A stretch of 64,000 nt of DNA from Adenophora triphylla var. japonica (GCA_022495995.1 JAFEMH010002586.1:62001-126000), one strand, 5' to 3'; shown: positions 38,684-50,743, numbered from the stretch's first letter. Program-made: numbers and translations. The notes: generated from the letters alone by a model not told the origin.

Positions 38684-40158
38684 TTAAGGATGCCTACCTT
38701 CCCCCCGGATTGAGGGGCTCAGGTCTTTGTAGTTCGACTCTTTCTTGAAGTGACGGGAGATAGAAAAGTCAATTTGCTTCAGGCAAAGTTTGCTTCCGTT
38801 GACTGGATTCATGATGGGATTGCCGTCTAAGTCTGTCAGCTTCATGGCACCTCCGGAGAAGATCTTTTGGACCACGAACGGGCCGATCCAAGTTGGTTCC
38901 CATTTTCCAAGCAGGTTGGTTCGGGTGGGAGGCTTTTCTTTGAGTACCAGATCACCTTCCTTGATGTATCGAGATTTGACTTTCTTGTCGAAAGCTCTTG
39001 CCATTCTACTTTGGTAGGCTCTGATGTGCTCCATGGCCTTTAGTCGGTACTCGTCTAGCAGGGCCAGTTCGTCGTGTTGGCTTCGGAGCCATTCGCCTTC
39101 GTTGATCTCGTTTTCCAATAACACTCGAAGTGATAGAATTTCCAATTCAATGGGCAGTACTGCCTCCATCCCGTAGGTCAGGGCGAATGGAGTTTCTCTC
39201 GTGGCTGTTCTGACTGATGTTCGGTAGCCCCAAAGTGCCAGGTGCAGCTTCTCGCGCCAATCTCGTCCTCGTGTGGTCATTTTTCTGATGATCCTTTCGA
39301 GAGTTTTGTTTACTGCTTCTACTGTGCCGTTAGTTTGTGGCCTGTAGGGAGAGGACTTGTGGCGTGTGATCTTGAATTCGGTCAGTAGTCTATCGCATTC
39401 TCCTTCGAAGTGGGTCCCGTTGTCAGATATGACTTCGTTCGGGATGGAGTATCGGCATATGATGTTTTCCTTGAGGAAATGTGTGACCTTCTTGGCAGTT
39501 AGCACTTTGTAGGACTTGGCTTCGACCCATTTTGTGAAGTAGTTGATGGCTACCAGGACGAACTCGTGGCCGTTGCTTTCGGGCGGGGCGATCTTTTCGA
39601 TGACGTCAATTCCCCAAGTGGCGAAGGGCCAGGGAGTGGTCATGCAATAGAGATCGTGAGGGGGAAGATGATTGAGGTTGGAGAACTGTTGGCACTTGTC
39701 GAAGCTTCGGACAAAGTGATACAGTCTGCCTCCATGGAGATCCAGTAATAGCCCATTCGAAGAATGATCTGTATCAGGGCTCTGGCGTTCATGTGGGGGC
39801 CGCAAGCCCCATTGCGGACTTCGTTCATGAGTTTATTCGCTTTTTCCTTGCTGATGTAGCAGAGGAGCGGTCCTTGGTAGCATTTTTTGTATAACATGTC
39901 CCCAAGGATGAGAAAGTGAGAGGCAAGGCATTTTAGGGCCACAATGCTCTTGGCTTTAATTCCTTCTTTGCATTTGCCTTCCTCGCTCTTGAAGGTAGTT
40001 TCCCCGTTCTTGAGGTATTGGTAGATTTGGTTGTACCACAGATCATTGATGGGCTCGGGTTCTGGCTCGATTTCGCAGCAGTAAGCAGGAATTTCCTTTT
40101 TTCCTACTTTGAATGGCTTTATCGCCTTCCCTTTGGGGATTTCAACGAGTGAAGCCAA
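38684..40158 (-). pseudogene. Integrase of element III
   Basis: Finger part (40158-39640): EVRNGACGPHMNARALIQ. Core (39750-38684): ATWGIDVIEKI (D), VISDNGTHFEG (D), NGTVEAVNKTLERII (E). C-terminus: GKWEPTWIGPFVV then DLDGNPIMNPVNGSKL. The two frames overlap at about 39640-39805, so an indel separates finger and core, near the same place as in element II. The C-terminal end is longer and less damaged than in element II. Confidence 0.85.
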
Positions 40159-40159
40159 G

Positions 40160-41011
40160 ATGGCTAGGGCGTCTACAAACCGGTTCTGGTCTCTTGGCTA
40201 GTAGTGGAAGGTGACCTCTTTGAATTGTGTGATGAGGTCCTCCATGTAGGCATGGTATTTTTGCAAGCCTGGGTCTATCGTTTTCCATCTGTTGGAAACT
40301 TGATTGATGATCAGGGCTGAGTCCCCGAAGACCTCTAGCTCTTGGATGTTTCTTTCGAGTGTGGCCTCTAGTCCGGCAGCGCAGGCTTCGTATTCGACGG
40401 CGTTGTTGGTTACCTAGAAGTTTAGATTTATGGTGATTGGGGTGTGCTCGTCTTTTGGGTCAACCAAGAGCATTCCAATGTCATTTCCTCTTTTATTGGC
40501 TGCTCCGTCAAAGAACAGCTGCCATCGATTTTCGCCTTCAAGTGTGAAGATTCCTTCATCTGGAAATTGTGGTTCGGGACCTTTGGCCTCGTCAGTTGGG
40601 AAGTCGGCTAGTTGTTCGGCCATTACCCGTCCCTTGATTGACTTCTGGTTCATATACAATGCCGGTGAAGAGGCTTCCGATTTGCGTCTCTTTAGGCTCT
40701 TCAGCAGTCTCCAAATTCACTATGGTCAAAACCTTCTCGGCAGCTTGGGCCAGGTTTTCCTCTCGTTTGACAACATGCTTAAAGGTTTGTTTAATGCGTT
40801 GCTCAATTAATGTGTCTGCTTCTTTATTAGATGAATTGTTATTAACTGTTTGTGATTTAGTTAATTTATCAGTTGTTAAAGATGCAATAAGAGGATACTC
40901 GAAAAGGTCAAAACTTTCATTAAGAGCATATGGGAATACAAGGTTGGCTATGAATTCATAATCTTCTGGCGTAAGGCCATCAGAGGATACTCCGAAGTTG
41001 AACCATCCCAC
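40160..41011 (-). pseudogene. Linker fused to archaeal-type RNase H in element III
   Basis: 41011-40650 is the acidic pol linker ending ETQIGSLFT. Then 40659-40414 reads LADFPTDEAKGPEPQ and LFFDGAANKRGNDIG (D of RNase H), followed after a stop at 40411-40413 by VTNNAVEYEACAAGLEA (E) and VFGDSALIINQV (D), then HY-stop-PRDQNRFVDALA. The catalytic residues are readable, but two stops and the missing RT make it inactive. Confidence 0.7.
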
Positions 41012-41030
41012 TCCGCGTTTTCAATCCACC

Positions 41031-41400
41031 TAGATTGTCATATCGCGGGGAGCATAGCCTTCCAGCCCTACATCACCACATATCATGTAGATTGACTTTT
41101 TAAGACACTCCGTAACCGGTCGGTTTGATCTTGGAGTCTTTGTAATCCCTTGTCAAGATCGATTTGTGCAATAATCCATGAAAAATAAATCAATAAATTG
41201 TTGCTTCGGATTTGACCCTTCGGAAACGTCCCTATGATTGACCCTTCGGATTTGTCCCTAAAAAGAGAAAAATTTCTCACTAATTTTATTGCACAAAACT
41301 CGATGTTACTTGAGATTACTTTGACTCCTAGGTCCTTAGGTTTGGTTTTTAAATGTTAGAAACCCCCAAAACGAATTTTTCGTCAGACCAAAATTAGGAT
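41031..41400. other. Junction stretch between element III and the gag-only element
   Basis: No gene and no LTR end recognised. The phrase GACCCTTCGGA(T/A) is repeated at about 41212-41258. Confidence 0.4.
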
Positions 41401-41610
41401 TAAAATCAGAAAAAAATTGTGACTTCCCGTGATATTGTCTCGCGCGAGACTGCTTGTCCCGTGCGAGACAAGTGTTCGGTCTTTTCGTTTTTTGGCCAAA
41501 ACCTTCAAACCTTCAAGCCTTCATTCACCCTATTCAGCCGACTTGTTGGGACTCGATCATGGTTTAAAACGGTTGCTACACATCTAGGTTCTTCGCCAAA
41601 GCTCGACGCA

Positions 41611-42980
41611 ATGTCTGGTTCTCCTTCTGTCACTGAAGCTGAAATCAAGGAAGCTAAGGCCGAACTCATCCAAGCCCTGCTTAAGATGAACAAACAAAGT
41701 AAGAAAATTGAGGAACAAAATGCCCAAATGGCCGCCCTCATGCAAGAGCTCCACGATATGAAATTCAAGAAAGGGAAAAAGCAAAAGAAGAAAGAGGAAT
41801 CCTTCTCCAATGAAGAGGAATCCTACACCAAGAAGAATAAGAAAATCAAAAAGTCAAGTAAGAAAGAGGAAGAATCCGATTCATCCTCTTCCTCATCCTC
41901 CAATGATGAGGGACATGTCTCCAAGAGCACTAAGGCCAAGAAGGAAAGTACTGATGAAACTACTAAGTTTGGTAACCATGTTACTAAGAACTACCTCGAG
42001 AAGAAACTTGCAACCCTTGACACCTCAAAAGGGTCATTCATCCCATTTGATCCCGATGCTCTTCAACAATTCATCACCAATTTTCCTCGCAAATACAAGA
42101 CACCCGACATTGCCAATTTCAATGGCACTACTTATCCTCGAGCTCATGTTGAGACCTACACTTGGGCTATGCTTCCAATGGGCGTTGATAACACAATTTT
42201 GGCCTAATGCTTTCCTAAAACTTTGGAGGGTGCTGCAAGGGATTGGTACATGTCTCTTCCTATGACTACAAGGCTTGATTGGTCGTCTGCATGTCTAGTC
42301 TTCCAAAGGCAGTTTGAAGACAACTCCACTTACCGCCCTACTAGGAGGGATCTTGAACAAATCAAGCAACATGCAAATGAGTCTTTTGCTGAATTTTCTA
42401 GAAGATGGAGACTCAAACTTACTGAAATTGTCGAAAGACCTACCCTCAAAGAGCCAATCCATATCTTCCTCCAATGCCTCCGTGATGAATTTCAAGAGAA
42501 GCTCGTCGGTAATTACTTTCCTAGCTTCAGTGAACTTCATGAGTTCGGAATTAGGATTGATGACTTTCTAAAAAGTAAAAAGAAGGAAAGTAATTTTCGC
42601 TACAACAAGCACACCACAAGTAAGGATGCTTCAGTCAATGCTATTGCATTCAACCGCCCCAACACCGGCAAGTATTCTGTTGTTCCACCTCATGAAAAGA
42701 AAAGAGGCACTATGACAAACTTGAAGGAATCACTCAACAAGAACTCCTCGATGTTCTTGTCAAGAATGAAAAGATCAAACTAAGGGAAGGTGGTCCTCCG
42801 AAGGATATGGGTCCTAATCACGCTCATCACTTATTCTGCAAGTATCAGAACTTCACCGGCCACGACACCAACACTTGCCATCACTTGAAGGACATCATCC
42901 AAGACCTCTTTAACAATGGAGAGCTAGAATGTCCCAACATCATCACCAATCCTCTCCCTCATAATACATTAAGAATATGA
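41611..42980 (+). pseudogene. gag of the C-family element
   Basis: Starts MSGSPSVTEAEIKEAKAEL. Residues about 25-55 look coiled-coil (heptad-like Leu/Met in LLKMNKQSKKIEEQNAQM), followed by a Lys/Ser-rich charged stretch. The capsid is PDIANFNGTTYPRAHVETY, then GAARDWYMSLP and QRQFEDNSTYRPTRRDLEQI. The zinc knuckle is CKYQNFTGHDTNTCHHLK (about 42838-42891). A TAA at 42205-42207 lies in frame within the capsid, and a one-base shift occurs near 42705. The last stop is TGA at 42978-42980. Cap-like structural protein; broken. Confidence 0.82.
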
Positions 42981-44870
42981 AGCTCTAAGAAGAAATCTAC
43001 ACTTACCACTTTGGGGCTACAACTATCCTCTCCCTTTCTCTTTTGATAGAAGTAGATTAGGTTTTAAATTTCCAAGTATGAACTCGAAGAGTCATTCTGT
43101 CTTTCTAGTAATTCTCACCTCCTCTAGTTTGTGTCATCTAAACTATCGAGTCTGTTCTTAAATTTATCAATTAATCAAAGTCATTTTTCCTAAACACTTT
43201 CCCTACAGTTGTTTTACCTCATGAGTATTATTTCATTCATGCAAAATATCGGACCCTCCATTCCCTAAATCATCGCAAAAAAATAGAGACTTCTAAGCGA
43301 GTTTAAGAAGAAAGTTATCATTAGAAGGCTTAAGGGCTAAACATTACCCCTACTGAAAGTCGAAGGTCAACAAACGAAGAAAGCCGAAGGAGCTGCTGTC
43401 AACCTCCATTCCAAGAAGAGTGGGGCTACTCAATTCAAAGCTTTGAGAGTACAAAAAAAAAAACTCTCAAGCTTTCATCACCCCCACAACAAAGGTGAAA
43501 ATTAAAATGCATGAAGGACTCTCCCACAAAAAAGAGGAGTCAAGTGATACTAACAAAAGAAATGAAGATTACTCAACACGTCTTGCAACAAATGAAGAAG
43601 ACTTTCAGTATCAAGAAAAATGTTTACCCTTAAGTCATACTAATGATTGGCTTTCTTCTCAAACTTATTTAGAAATTTCTAGATGATGTATGGTTCATTA
43701 AAAGGTAGAACAACTTTTCTAGATCTTTGAGCCAAGTAGCATTTCTTGTTGAGTCTAGAGGCTTCCTGTTAGCCGCTCTCATACACACTCTTGAAATCCA
43801 AGCATCAAAACTGGGGCTTCCTAACCTTTCCTCCCCCAGTTAATCTCTACTTCAACTCTTCAAAATAATCAAATATGCATTAGGAGCTTTCCTCTGTGCT
43901 TCTCACTCTCATCATTAGAGAATACACTTCTCCAAAGAGTCAATGCTTGGATCACTTTCCAAAGAATAGAGTCCGTCTCTCCTCAACTGACTTGAGATCT
44001 CATTTCTCTCTCCTCAATAAGATTTTCTCATCTGAGTTCTCTTCGAGTTAACATACTATTTTTTTTTAAATGAGGCGCAAAAGAGATGCCCGCTAGATTG
44101 AAAACCCGAAAGGGCAGTCTAGGCAAAAACCAGGGTGTGTCACAAAAAAAAATAAAAAAATCATCAAGGTCAAAGGGAGACTATTCTTCAACCTTCTTCA
44201 TCAAACATCATTCGATCCTCTTCAAATCAAATCAACAAGGAGAGTATTCTTCGATCATCTTCAAATCAAGAGAGCAGACTCACAAGCCTGTTCACAAAGT
44301 CATCTACCACATTCAAGCAACTTGGGGCTTGAGACATGAAAGAAACTTGGACATAAAACCATTATGACAGTTGACAGATCGGTAGTCGTTTGCCTCCTAG
44401 AGACAAGATTCAATGGAGAATTAAGAATGAAGAATTGCAACAGGCCTAGATGTGTTCACACAAGGTTATTCATCGAAATTCTACAACAATGAAGAAACAA
44501 TACGATACTCTCGTACGAGACAACCTCGCTGACTAGCAACAGATTCTGCATAGACCTGATTTGGTCCCAGCTTGTCAAACACAAATTCGATCAAATATCT
44601 CACCCCTCTCAAATACAAATCCATAAACATGTCCCTATATATGTCCATATACCATATACTCATACATAAACTCACCACCAAAATGACCAACCGGCCATTT
44701 ACACGAATAGACGTGGACACCACCACATGAGTCTAGTTAAACAACTAAAATATGAAAAATCTATTTCGAATCTTTATGTGCTAACAGGTGCAGAAAGGTA
44801 AGAATCATTTGGGTCCATCCGAGACCAGTATGCATATATCCTTGCATTACAGGAGCCGACAGAACCTCCA
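42981..44870. other. Non-coding interior of the gag-only element
   Basis: No pol motif in any frame. The text has CT/GA-rich phrases and CTTGGGGCT(T/A) words (43010, 43812, 44325) that also occur in the interior of element F (60740, 61040), suggesting related organisation. Confidence 0.55.
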
Positions 44871-44879
44871 CCTCAACCG

Positions 44880-45455
44880 ACAACTTCAAAGTCTGTGACG
44901 GAAGCAAACTTCAAGTTCATGACCTCGGCAACATCAACAAAGTCTGTGACGGCAGCAAACTTCAAGTTCGTAACCTCGGAAACACTAACAAAGTCTGTGA
45001 CGGCATCAAACTTCAAGTCCGTGACCTCGGCAAAAAGTCTGTGACGGCAGCAAACTTCAAGTTCGTGACCTCGGCAACACCAGCAAAGTCTGTGACGGCA
45101 GCAAACTTCAAGTCCGTGACCTCGGAAACACCAGCAAAGTCTGTGACGGCAGCAAACTTCAAGTCCGTGACCTCGGCAATATCAATAAAGTCTGTGACGG
45201 CAGCAAACTTCAAGTCCGTGACCTCAGCAACATCAATAAAGTCTGTGACGGCAGCAAACATCAAGTCCGTGACCTCGGCAACATCAACAAAGTCTATTGT
45301 GATGGCAGCAAACTTCATGTTCGTGACCTCGGCGACCACAACAAAGTCTGTGACCCCAGCATCAAAGCCTGTGACGGCAGCAAACTTCAAGTCCGTGACC
45401 TAGGCAACCACAAACAAAGTCTGTGACGGCAGCAATGACAACAAAGTCCGTGACC
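44880..45455. repeat. Tandem array of about 51-bp units before LTR C1
   Basis: The unit contains AAAGTCTGTGACGGCAGCAA then ACTTCAAGTCCGTGACCTCG and GCAACATCAAC. About eleven imperfect copies. The array lies just upstream of the 3' LTR, like the arrays before LTR B. The long ORFs on both strands here are repeat translations. Confidence 0.9.
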
Positions 45456-45960
45456 TCGGCAACAACGGCAATGTCAGTAACCTTGGGCAGTGCACTTCAA
45501 CAAACTTCATCAACAAGCCAGGTATCATCGGAGTCAAGTCTTTGATTCCTCAGTATGATTTTACCTTTTTCAAAAAAAAAATCTCTCCGATTTTCAAAAT
45601 ATCTTTTCAAAATACCTAAAATAACGTTTTTTGTGTTTTGAAGTCGAACTACATTTTGGTCTGATTCTCCGATAGAGATACATAGGCAGTCGTACGGCAC
45701 GACCATCCCAATGTTCAGAATGATGTCTTTTCTATCGACGACATGACTTCTTCTATAAGACTTGTCACCGAGGGGCTCTGTAGACACCCCGTTCCGAACC
45801 AATAATTACATGATTATACTACTCTTCGTCTCTCTTTTGTGTTTTGATGAAAGCATATTAGTTTTGGCAGGTTTCGTTAAGTTTCTAACTAACCTCGTTA
45901 GTTTTGGACATAACTGACTAACGGAATAACAGAAGAGGACAAAATGGTCATTTGACTAGT

Positions 45961-45996
45961 TGTCCCGCGCGGGACATACATGTCTCGCGTGAGACA
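45961..45996. promoter_or_regulatory. Dyad pair of LTR C1
   Basis: TGTCCCGCGCGGGACA (perfect 16-bp palindrome) and TGTCTCGCGTGAGACA (one mismatched pair), four bases apart. Here the pair is about 158 bp before TATA, unlike LTRs A, B, D and E. Confidence 0.65.
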
Positions 45997-46146
45997 ACCC
46001 CTCTGCAGGATGTGCAGATTCACTTTCCTTCTCCGTTTCAACCTCTTTTCTTGATAAATCTTATCCAATCCGGGTATCCAATGATATTTGAGTTCTGAAA
46101 GCTTCCTTGGGAGGTATCCCAATCCACCTTTACCTCTTAAACCTTC

Positions 46147-46155
46147 TATAAATAC
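46147..46155 (+). promoter_or_regulatory. TATA box of LTR C1
   Basis: TATAAATAC in the context CCTTC-TATA, matched by TATAAATAT in LTR C2 at 48562. Confidence 0.6.
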
Positions 46156-46737
46156 TTGATGACTTTCAGTATTTTAGGTCCCCAATTCCTAATCGAAAAC
46201 ACACAACACACAGAGTTTGTTGGTTTCTTTCCATGAAAGACTTCTGCAAATCACTCTAAATAAACTCCTAAATTCGTCCATCAACCACGTTGATTGACGA
46301 ACATCAAGGCTCAAGCCTAGAATCGAGGCGGAACTCTGCCTAAATCACTTCTCGATCGAGGAAACACTTAGAACCACGTTCTAAATCAAATACTCTCTAA
46401 ACACAAGTTAAACTCCTTTTACTTTCTTCTTCTCAACCCCTCTAATTGCTTTTAGAGTAGTGTAATCCTATCAAAAGGATTAGCCTAGAGTCCCTTCAAT
46501 CCATAGAGGCGATCTCGAAGCATACAATCCGACATTCCTAATTAAGAAATTAATTAGGGTTTTCTTATTATTATATTAATTTGATTGATAATACTCAATT
46601 GGCAAGATCGATCTTCAGATTGGGTGGAATGGGTGCTCCTCGACCTTCCCATTCCATAACTTAACCTTCGAACCCTCAAATCTCTTTAAAATCAAAAGGT
46701 TTTTCTTATTGTTTTCCTAAATAAATAATAAGTGGCG

Positions 46738-48183
46738 ACTCTGTTATTCAATAAAAATGGAAATGCTACAAGCCCCGGAATGTAGTTCATGAGCTTCATC
46801 ATCTTCATGGGAGGAGGGTTCCGTTCCCAAGTCAGGGGGAGATCTAAGTGGCATACTTGGGCTTTCGGGTTTTTGACTGTGAACCCGTTCAGCATCATGC
46901 CTTCGTCATCGTGCTTGATCTCCAAGACTGGGATGCCATTTGTGTTTGTTCCTTCGGTAGTCACACTGTCCCCGTAAATGATGGTGAGATCGCTTCCTTG
47001 GATAAACTTTATGCATTGGTGTAGAGTGGATGCCACCCCATTGATTTGGTGTAGCCAAGGCCGGCCCAAGATGGCAGTAAAGGTGATCGGGATGTTGATG
47101 ACCTGGAAATCCATTGGTACCATCTACTTTCCGAACCACAGGTTCAGAGTGGCTATTCCCAAGACTGAGCGAGACGTTGAGTCATAAGATTTGATCGTTT
47201 GCATTGATGGCTTTAGATCGGTTGGCTTAATTCCTAGCAAGTCCATCATTTTGGAAGGGAGGACATTCATGGCAGATCCTCCATCTACCAAGACTCGAGG
47301 AAGGCGACGCTCATCGAGCTGGATGGTGATGTAGAGAGGCTCAGTGTGGTCAGCCCCAAATTTCGGTAGATCGAGCTCCGTGAAGGTAATGATGTTACCA
47401 TAGTGAACGTTGCCGATCATTTGGATTGCTTCATTTGGTGTCATGTTGATGGGTACAATGGTCTGGGCCAGGCTTTCCTCCAGCTTGAGTTTGTGCGGGT
47501 AGGAGGAAGTAAGTAGGGACCAGAGGGATATGTTGGCTTTAGTGCGCTTGAGCTGGGTCAAGATTGGGTCTTCAGCCTTAGGGTCAAGCGCTTCAACTTC
47601 TTTGGCGTAGAGGCCTTTTTCGGTTTGGGGCTCAGGTATAGCTGGCCTCTTGTCTGTCCTCGGAGGATTAACCGGAATCTAGCCGAAACGCGTCAGTACG
47701 TTCACTTCTGGCTTCACTCCTTTACTTGTTTCTCCCACTTCTGTCATAGGAGGGCCTCGGTTGGCGTAGGGCCATGGATTTCATTTCAGTTCGTTCACTG
47801 TTATTGCTTTTGTTAGAGAGTCGACGATGGCCTTGATGTCTTCCCAAGATAGGGGTTGGGGTGTCAGGACCTTTGGGCCGTTAGTTGCTGTGCGGAGCTC
47901 ATCCCAGCTAATCATGGAGCTGAAATTGTCGTGATCTTGAGTTGAACCAGGATGAGGAGATTTGTTTGAGTAGATGACGTAGTAGTCAAACTTTTCGGAT
48001 GGTTCTCCGAGGGCTCCCACTGTGGGATCGTCGGCTTCGTACCTCTTTCTCAGTTTTTGTTGAGAAGAGGATTTATTTTTTCTTGGGGGACGGTCCTCGT
48101 TTATTTCATCTTAGAAGTCATGCTCCAGACAAGCGAGGCAATCGCAAACATCCCACCAGATGTGTTTGGTCGTATGCAGTGGG
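46738..48183 (-). pseudogene. Antisense pol N-terminal fragment, copy 1 (linker and protease)
   Basis: Minus-strand protein: HKLKLEESLAQTIVPINMTP, then VLVDGGSAMNVLPSKMM (degenerate protease DTG), IKSYDSTSRSVLG, then after a stop FTAILGRPWLHQ and MKMMKLMNYIPGL. The stop after LWFGK is a TAG replacing a sense codon in an otherwise continuous frame. It lies between LTRs C1 and C2 but is opposite to them in orientation. No RT follows. Confidence 0.75.
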
Positions 48184-49147
48184 TGTAGACACCCCATTCC
48201 GAACCAATAATTCATGATTACACTACTCTTCGTCTCATTTTTATGTTTTGATGAAAGCATATCAGTTTCATCATGTTTCGTTAAGTTTCTAACTAACCTC
48301 GTTAGTTTTGGACCTAACTGACTAACGGAACAACTGAAGAGGACAAAATGGTCATTTGACTAGTTGTCCCGCACAGGACATACGTGTCTCGCGCGAGACA
48401 AGCCCTCTGCAAGATATGCAGAATCACTCTCCTTCTCCGTTTCAAACTCTTTTCCGGATAAAACCTTATCAATCCGGTCATCCAATCACAGTTGAGTTCT
48501 GGAACCTTCCTTGAGTCTCCTAATCTTGGTGACCAAGTCATCCATCCACCTCTTAAACTCCTATAAATATCTGATAGCTTTCAATATTTCGGAGGTCCCC
48601 GATCCACGATCGAAAACACATAACACACACAATTTGTTGGTTTCTCTCCTTGAAAGATTCCTTCAAATCACTCACAAACAACTCCTAAATTCGTCCATCA
48701 ACCACGTTGATTGACGAACATCAAGGCTCAAGCCTAGAATCGAGGCGGAACTCTGCCCGAATCACTTCTCGACTGAGGAAACACTTAGAACCACGTTCTA
48801 AATCAAATACTCCCTAAACACAAGTTAAACTCCTTTTACTTTCTTCTTCTCAACCCCTCTAATTGCTTTTAGAGTAGTGTAATCCTATCAAAAGGATTAG
48901 CCTAGTGTCCCTTCAATCCATAGAGGCGATCTCGAAGCATACAATCCGACATTCCTAATTAAGAAATTAATTAGGGTTTTCTTATTATTATATTAATTTG
49001 ATTGATAGTACTCAATTGGCAAGACCGGTCTTCGGATTGGGTAGAATGGGTGCTCCTCGACCTTCCCATTCCATAACTTAACCCCCGAACCCTCAAATCT
49101 CTTTAAAATCAAAAGGTTTTTCTTATTGTTTTCCTAAATAAATAATA
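48184..49147 (+). repeat. LTR C2
   Basis: Starts TGTAGACACCCCATTCC and ends AAATAATA before a mutated primer-site motif TGGTGACTCTG (49150). Dyads: TGTCCCGCACAGGACA at 48365-48380 and TGTCTCGCGCGAGACA at 48385-48400. TATA at 48562-48570. It is a close relative of C1 and closer still to the C3 remnant. Confidence 0.75.
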
Positions 49148-49154
49148 AGTGGTG

Positions 49155-50600
49155 ACTCTGTTATTCAATAAAAATGGCAATGCTACAAGCCCCGGAATGT
49201 AGTTCATGAGCTTCATCATCTTCATGGGAGGAGGGATCCGATCCCAAGTCAGGGGGAGATCTATGTGGCATACTTGGGCTTTCGGGCTTTCGACTGTGAA
49301 CCCTGTCAGCATCATGCCTTCATCGTCGTGCTTGATCTCCAAGACTGGGATGCCATTTGTGTTGGTTCCTTCGGTAGTCACGCTGTCCCCATAAATGATG
49401 GTGAGATCGCTTCCTTGGACAAACTTTACGCATTGGTGTAGAGTGGATGCCACCCCATTGATTTGGTGTAGCCAAGGTCGGCCCAAGATGGCAGTAAAGG
49501 TGATCGGAATGTTGATGACCTGGAAATCCATTGGTACCATCTACTTTCCAAACCATAGGTTCAGAGTGGCTATTCCCAAGACTGAGCGAGACGTTGAGTC
49601 ATAAGCTTTGATCATTTGCATTGATGGATTTAGATCGGTTGGCATAATTCCTAGAAAGTCCATCATTTTGGAAGGGAGGACATTCATGGCGGATCCTCCA
49701 TCTACCAAGACCCGAGGAAGGCAGCGCTCGTCGAGCTGGATGGTGATGTAGAGAGGCTCAGTGTGGTCAGCCCCAAATTTCGATAGATCGAGCTCCGTGA
49801 AGGTAATGATGTTACCATATTGAACGTTGCCGATCATTTGGACTGCTTCATTTGGTGTCACGTTGATGGGTACAATGGTCTGGGCCAGGCTTTCCTCCAG
49901 CTTGAGTTTGTGCGGGTAGGAGGAAGTAAGTAGGGACCAGAGGGATATGTTGGCTTGAGTGCGCTTGAGTTGGGTCAAGATTGGGTCTTCAGCCTTAGGG
50001 TCAAGCGCTTCAGATTCTTTGGCGTAGGGGCCTTTTTCGGTTCGGGGCTCAGGTATAGCTGGCCTCTTGTCTGTCCTCGGAGGATTAACCGGAATCTGGC
50101 CGAAATGCGTCAGTACGTTCACTTCTGGCTTCACTCCTTTGCTTGTTTCTCCCACTTCTGTCATAGAAGGGCCTCGGTTGGCGTAGGGCCACGGATCACA
50201 TTTCAGTTCGTTCACTATTATTGCTTTTGTTGGAGAGTCGACGATGGCCTTGATGTCTTCCCAAGATAGGGGTTAGGGTGTCAGGACCTTTGGGCCGTTA
50301 GTTTCTGTGAGGAGCTCATCCCAGCTAATCATGGAGCAGAAATTGTCGTGATCTTGAGTTGAACCAGGCTGAGGAGATTTTTTGGAGTAGATGACGTAGT
50401 AGTCAAACTTTCCGGATGGTTCTCCGAGGGTTCCCGCTGTGGGATCGCCGACTTCGTACCTCTTTCTCAGTTTTTGTTGAGAAGAGGATTTATTTTTTCT
50501 TGGGGGATGGTCCTCGTTTATTTCGTCTTGGAAGTCATGCTCCAGACAAGCGGGGCAATCGCAAACATCCCACCAGATGTGTTTGGCCGTATGCAGTGGG
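49155..50600 (-). pseudogene. Antisense pol N-terminal fragment, copy 2
   Basis: Same content as copy 1, including the same nonsense codon after LWFGK, with about 5 percent differences by eye. The upstream part is more readable here: WWDVCDCPACLEHDF, then a Lys/Arg-rich stretch, then the linker. The shared stop shows that both copies descend from one already broken sequence. Confidence 0.75.
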
Positions 50601-50743
50601 TATAGATACCCCATTCTGAACTAATAATTCATGATTACACTACTCTTCGTCTCGTTTTTATGTTTTGATGAAAGCATATCAGTTTCGTCATGTTTCGTTA
50701 AGTTTCTAACTAAGCTCGTTAGTTTTGGACCTAACTGACTAAC
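50601..50743 (+). repeat. LTR C3, 5' remnant cut by element E
   Basis: Starts TATAGATACCCCATTC (mutated from TGTAGACACC) and matches C2 up to CTAACTGACTAAC, where LTR E begins. In C2 the next bases are GGAACAACTG. CTAAC (50739-50743) would be the target duplication of E; its partner lies outside the window or is lost. Confidence 0.75.

Larger units (their letters stand above)
38049..41030 (-). mobile_element. Tat-like element III fragment, inverted relative to element II
   Basis: Minus-strand order: linker, archaeal-type RNase H, integrase, spacer, and the end of the DUF7745 region in opposite sense. 38049-38330 matches 28990-29270 inverted, and 38340-38760 matches 28250-28980 inverted. RT and Ty3 RNase H are missing: the linker (40700-41011) joins RNase H directly near 40650. 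No LTR of its own is visible. Confidence 0.75.
41436..45778 (+). mobile_element. gag-only element (C family), 3' LTR is C1
   Basis: It begins with a pair of C-type dyads (TGTCTCGCGCGAGAC at 41436-41450 and TGTCCCGTGCGAGACA at 41455-41470), then a gag with zinc knuckle (41611-42980), then 2.8 kb without protease, RT or integrase, tandem repeats (44880-45450), the CGAACTAC...TAGGCA motif (45646-45690), a GAGGGGCTC purine tract and LTR C1. No 5' LTR or primer site is present, so the left end is truncated. This layout fits gag-only (TR-GAG-like) non-autonomous elements. Confidence 0.7.
45779..46730 (+). repeat. LTR C1
   Basis: Starts TGTAGACACCCCGTTCC and ends AAATAATA two bases before TGGCGACTCTG (46733), the primer-site position. 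The 3' end is TA instead of CA. It holds two dyads (45961-45976 and 45981-45996), a TATA box (46147-46155) and a perfect 9-bp hairpin (46625-46633 / 46648-46656). Confidence 0.75.

Noticed and set aside
44880..45455. CRISPR-like regular array
   Set aside because: Units are contiguous tandem repeats without unique spacers, in plant DNA.
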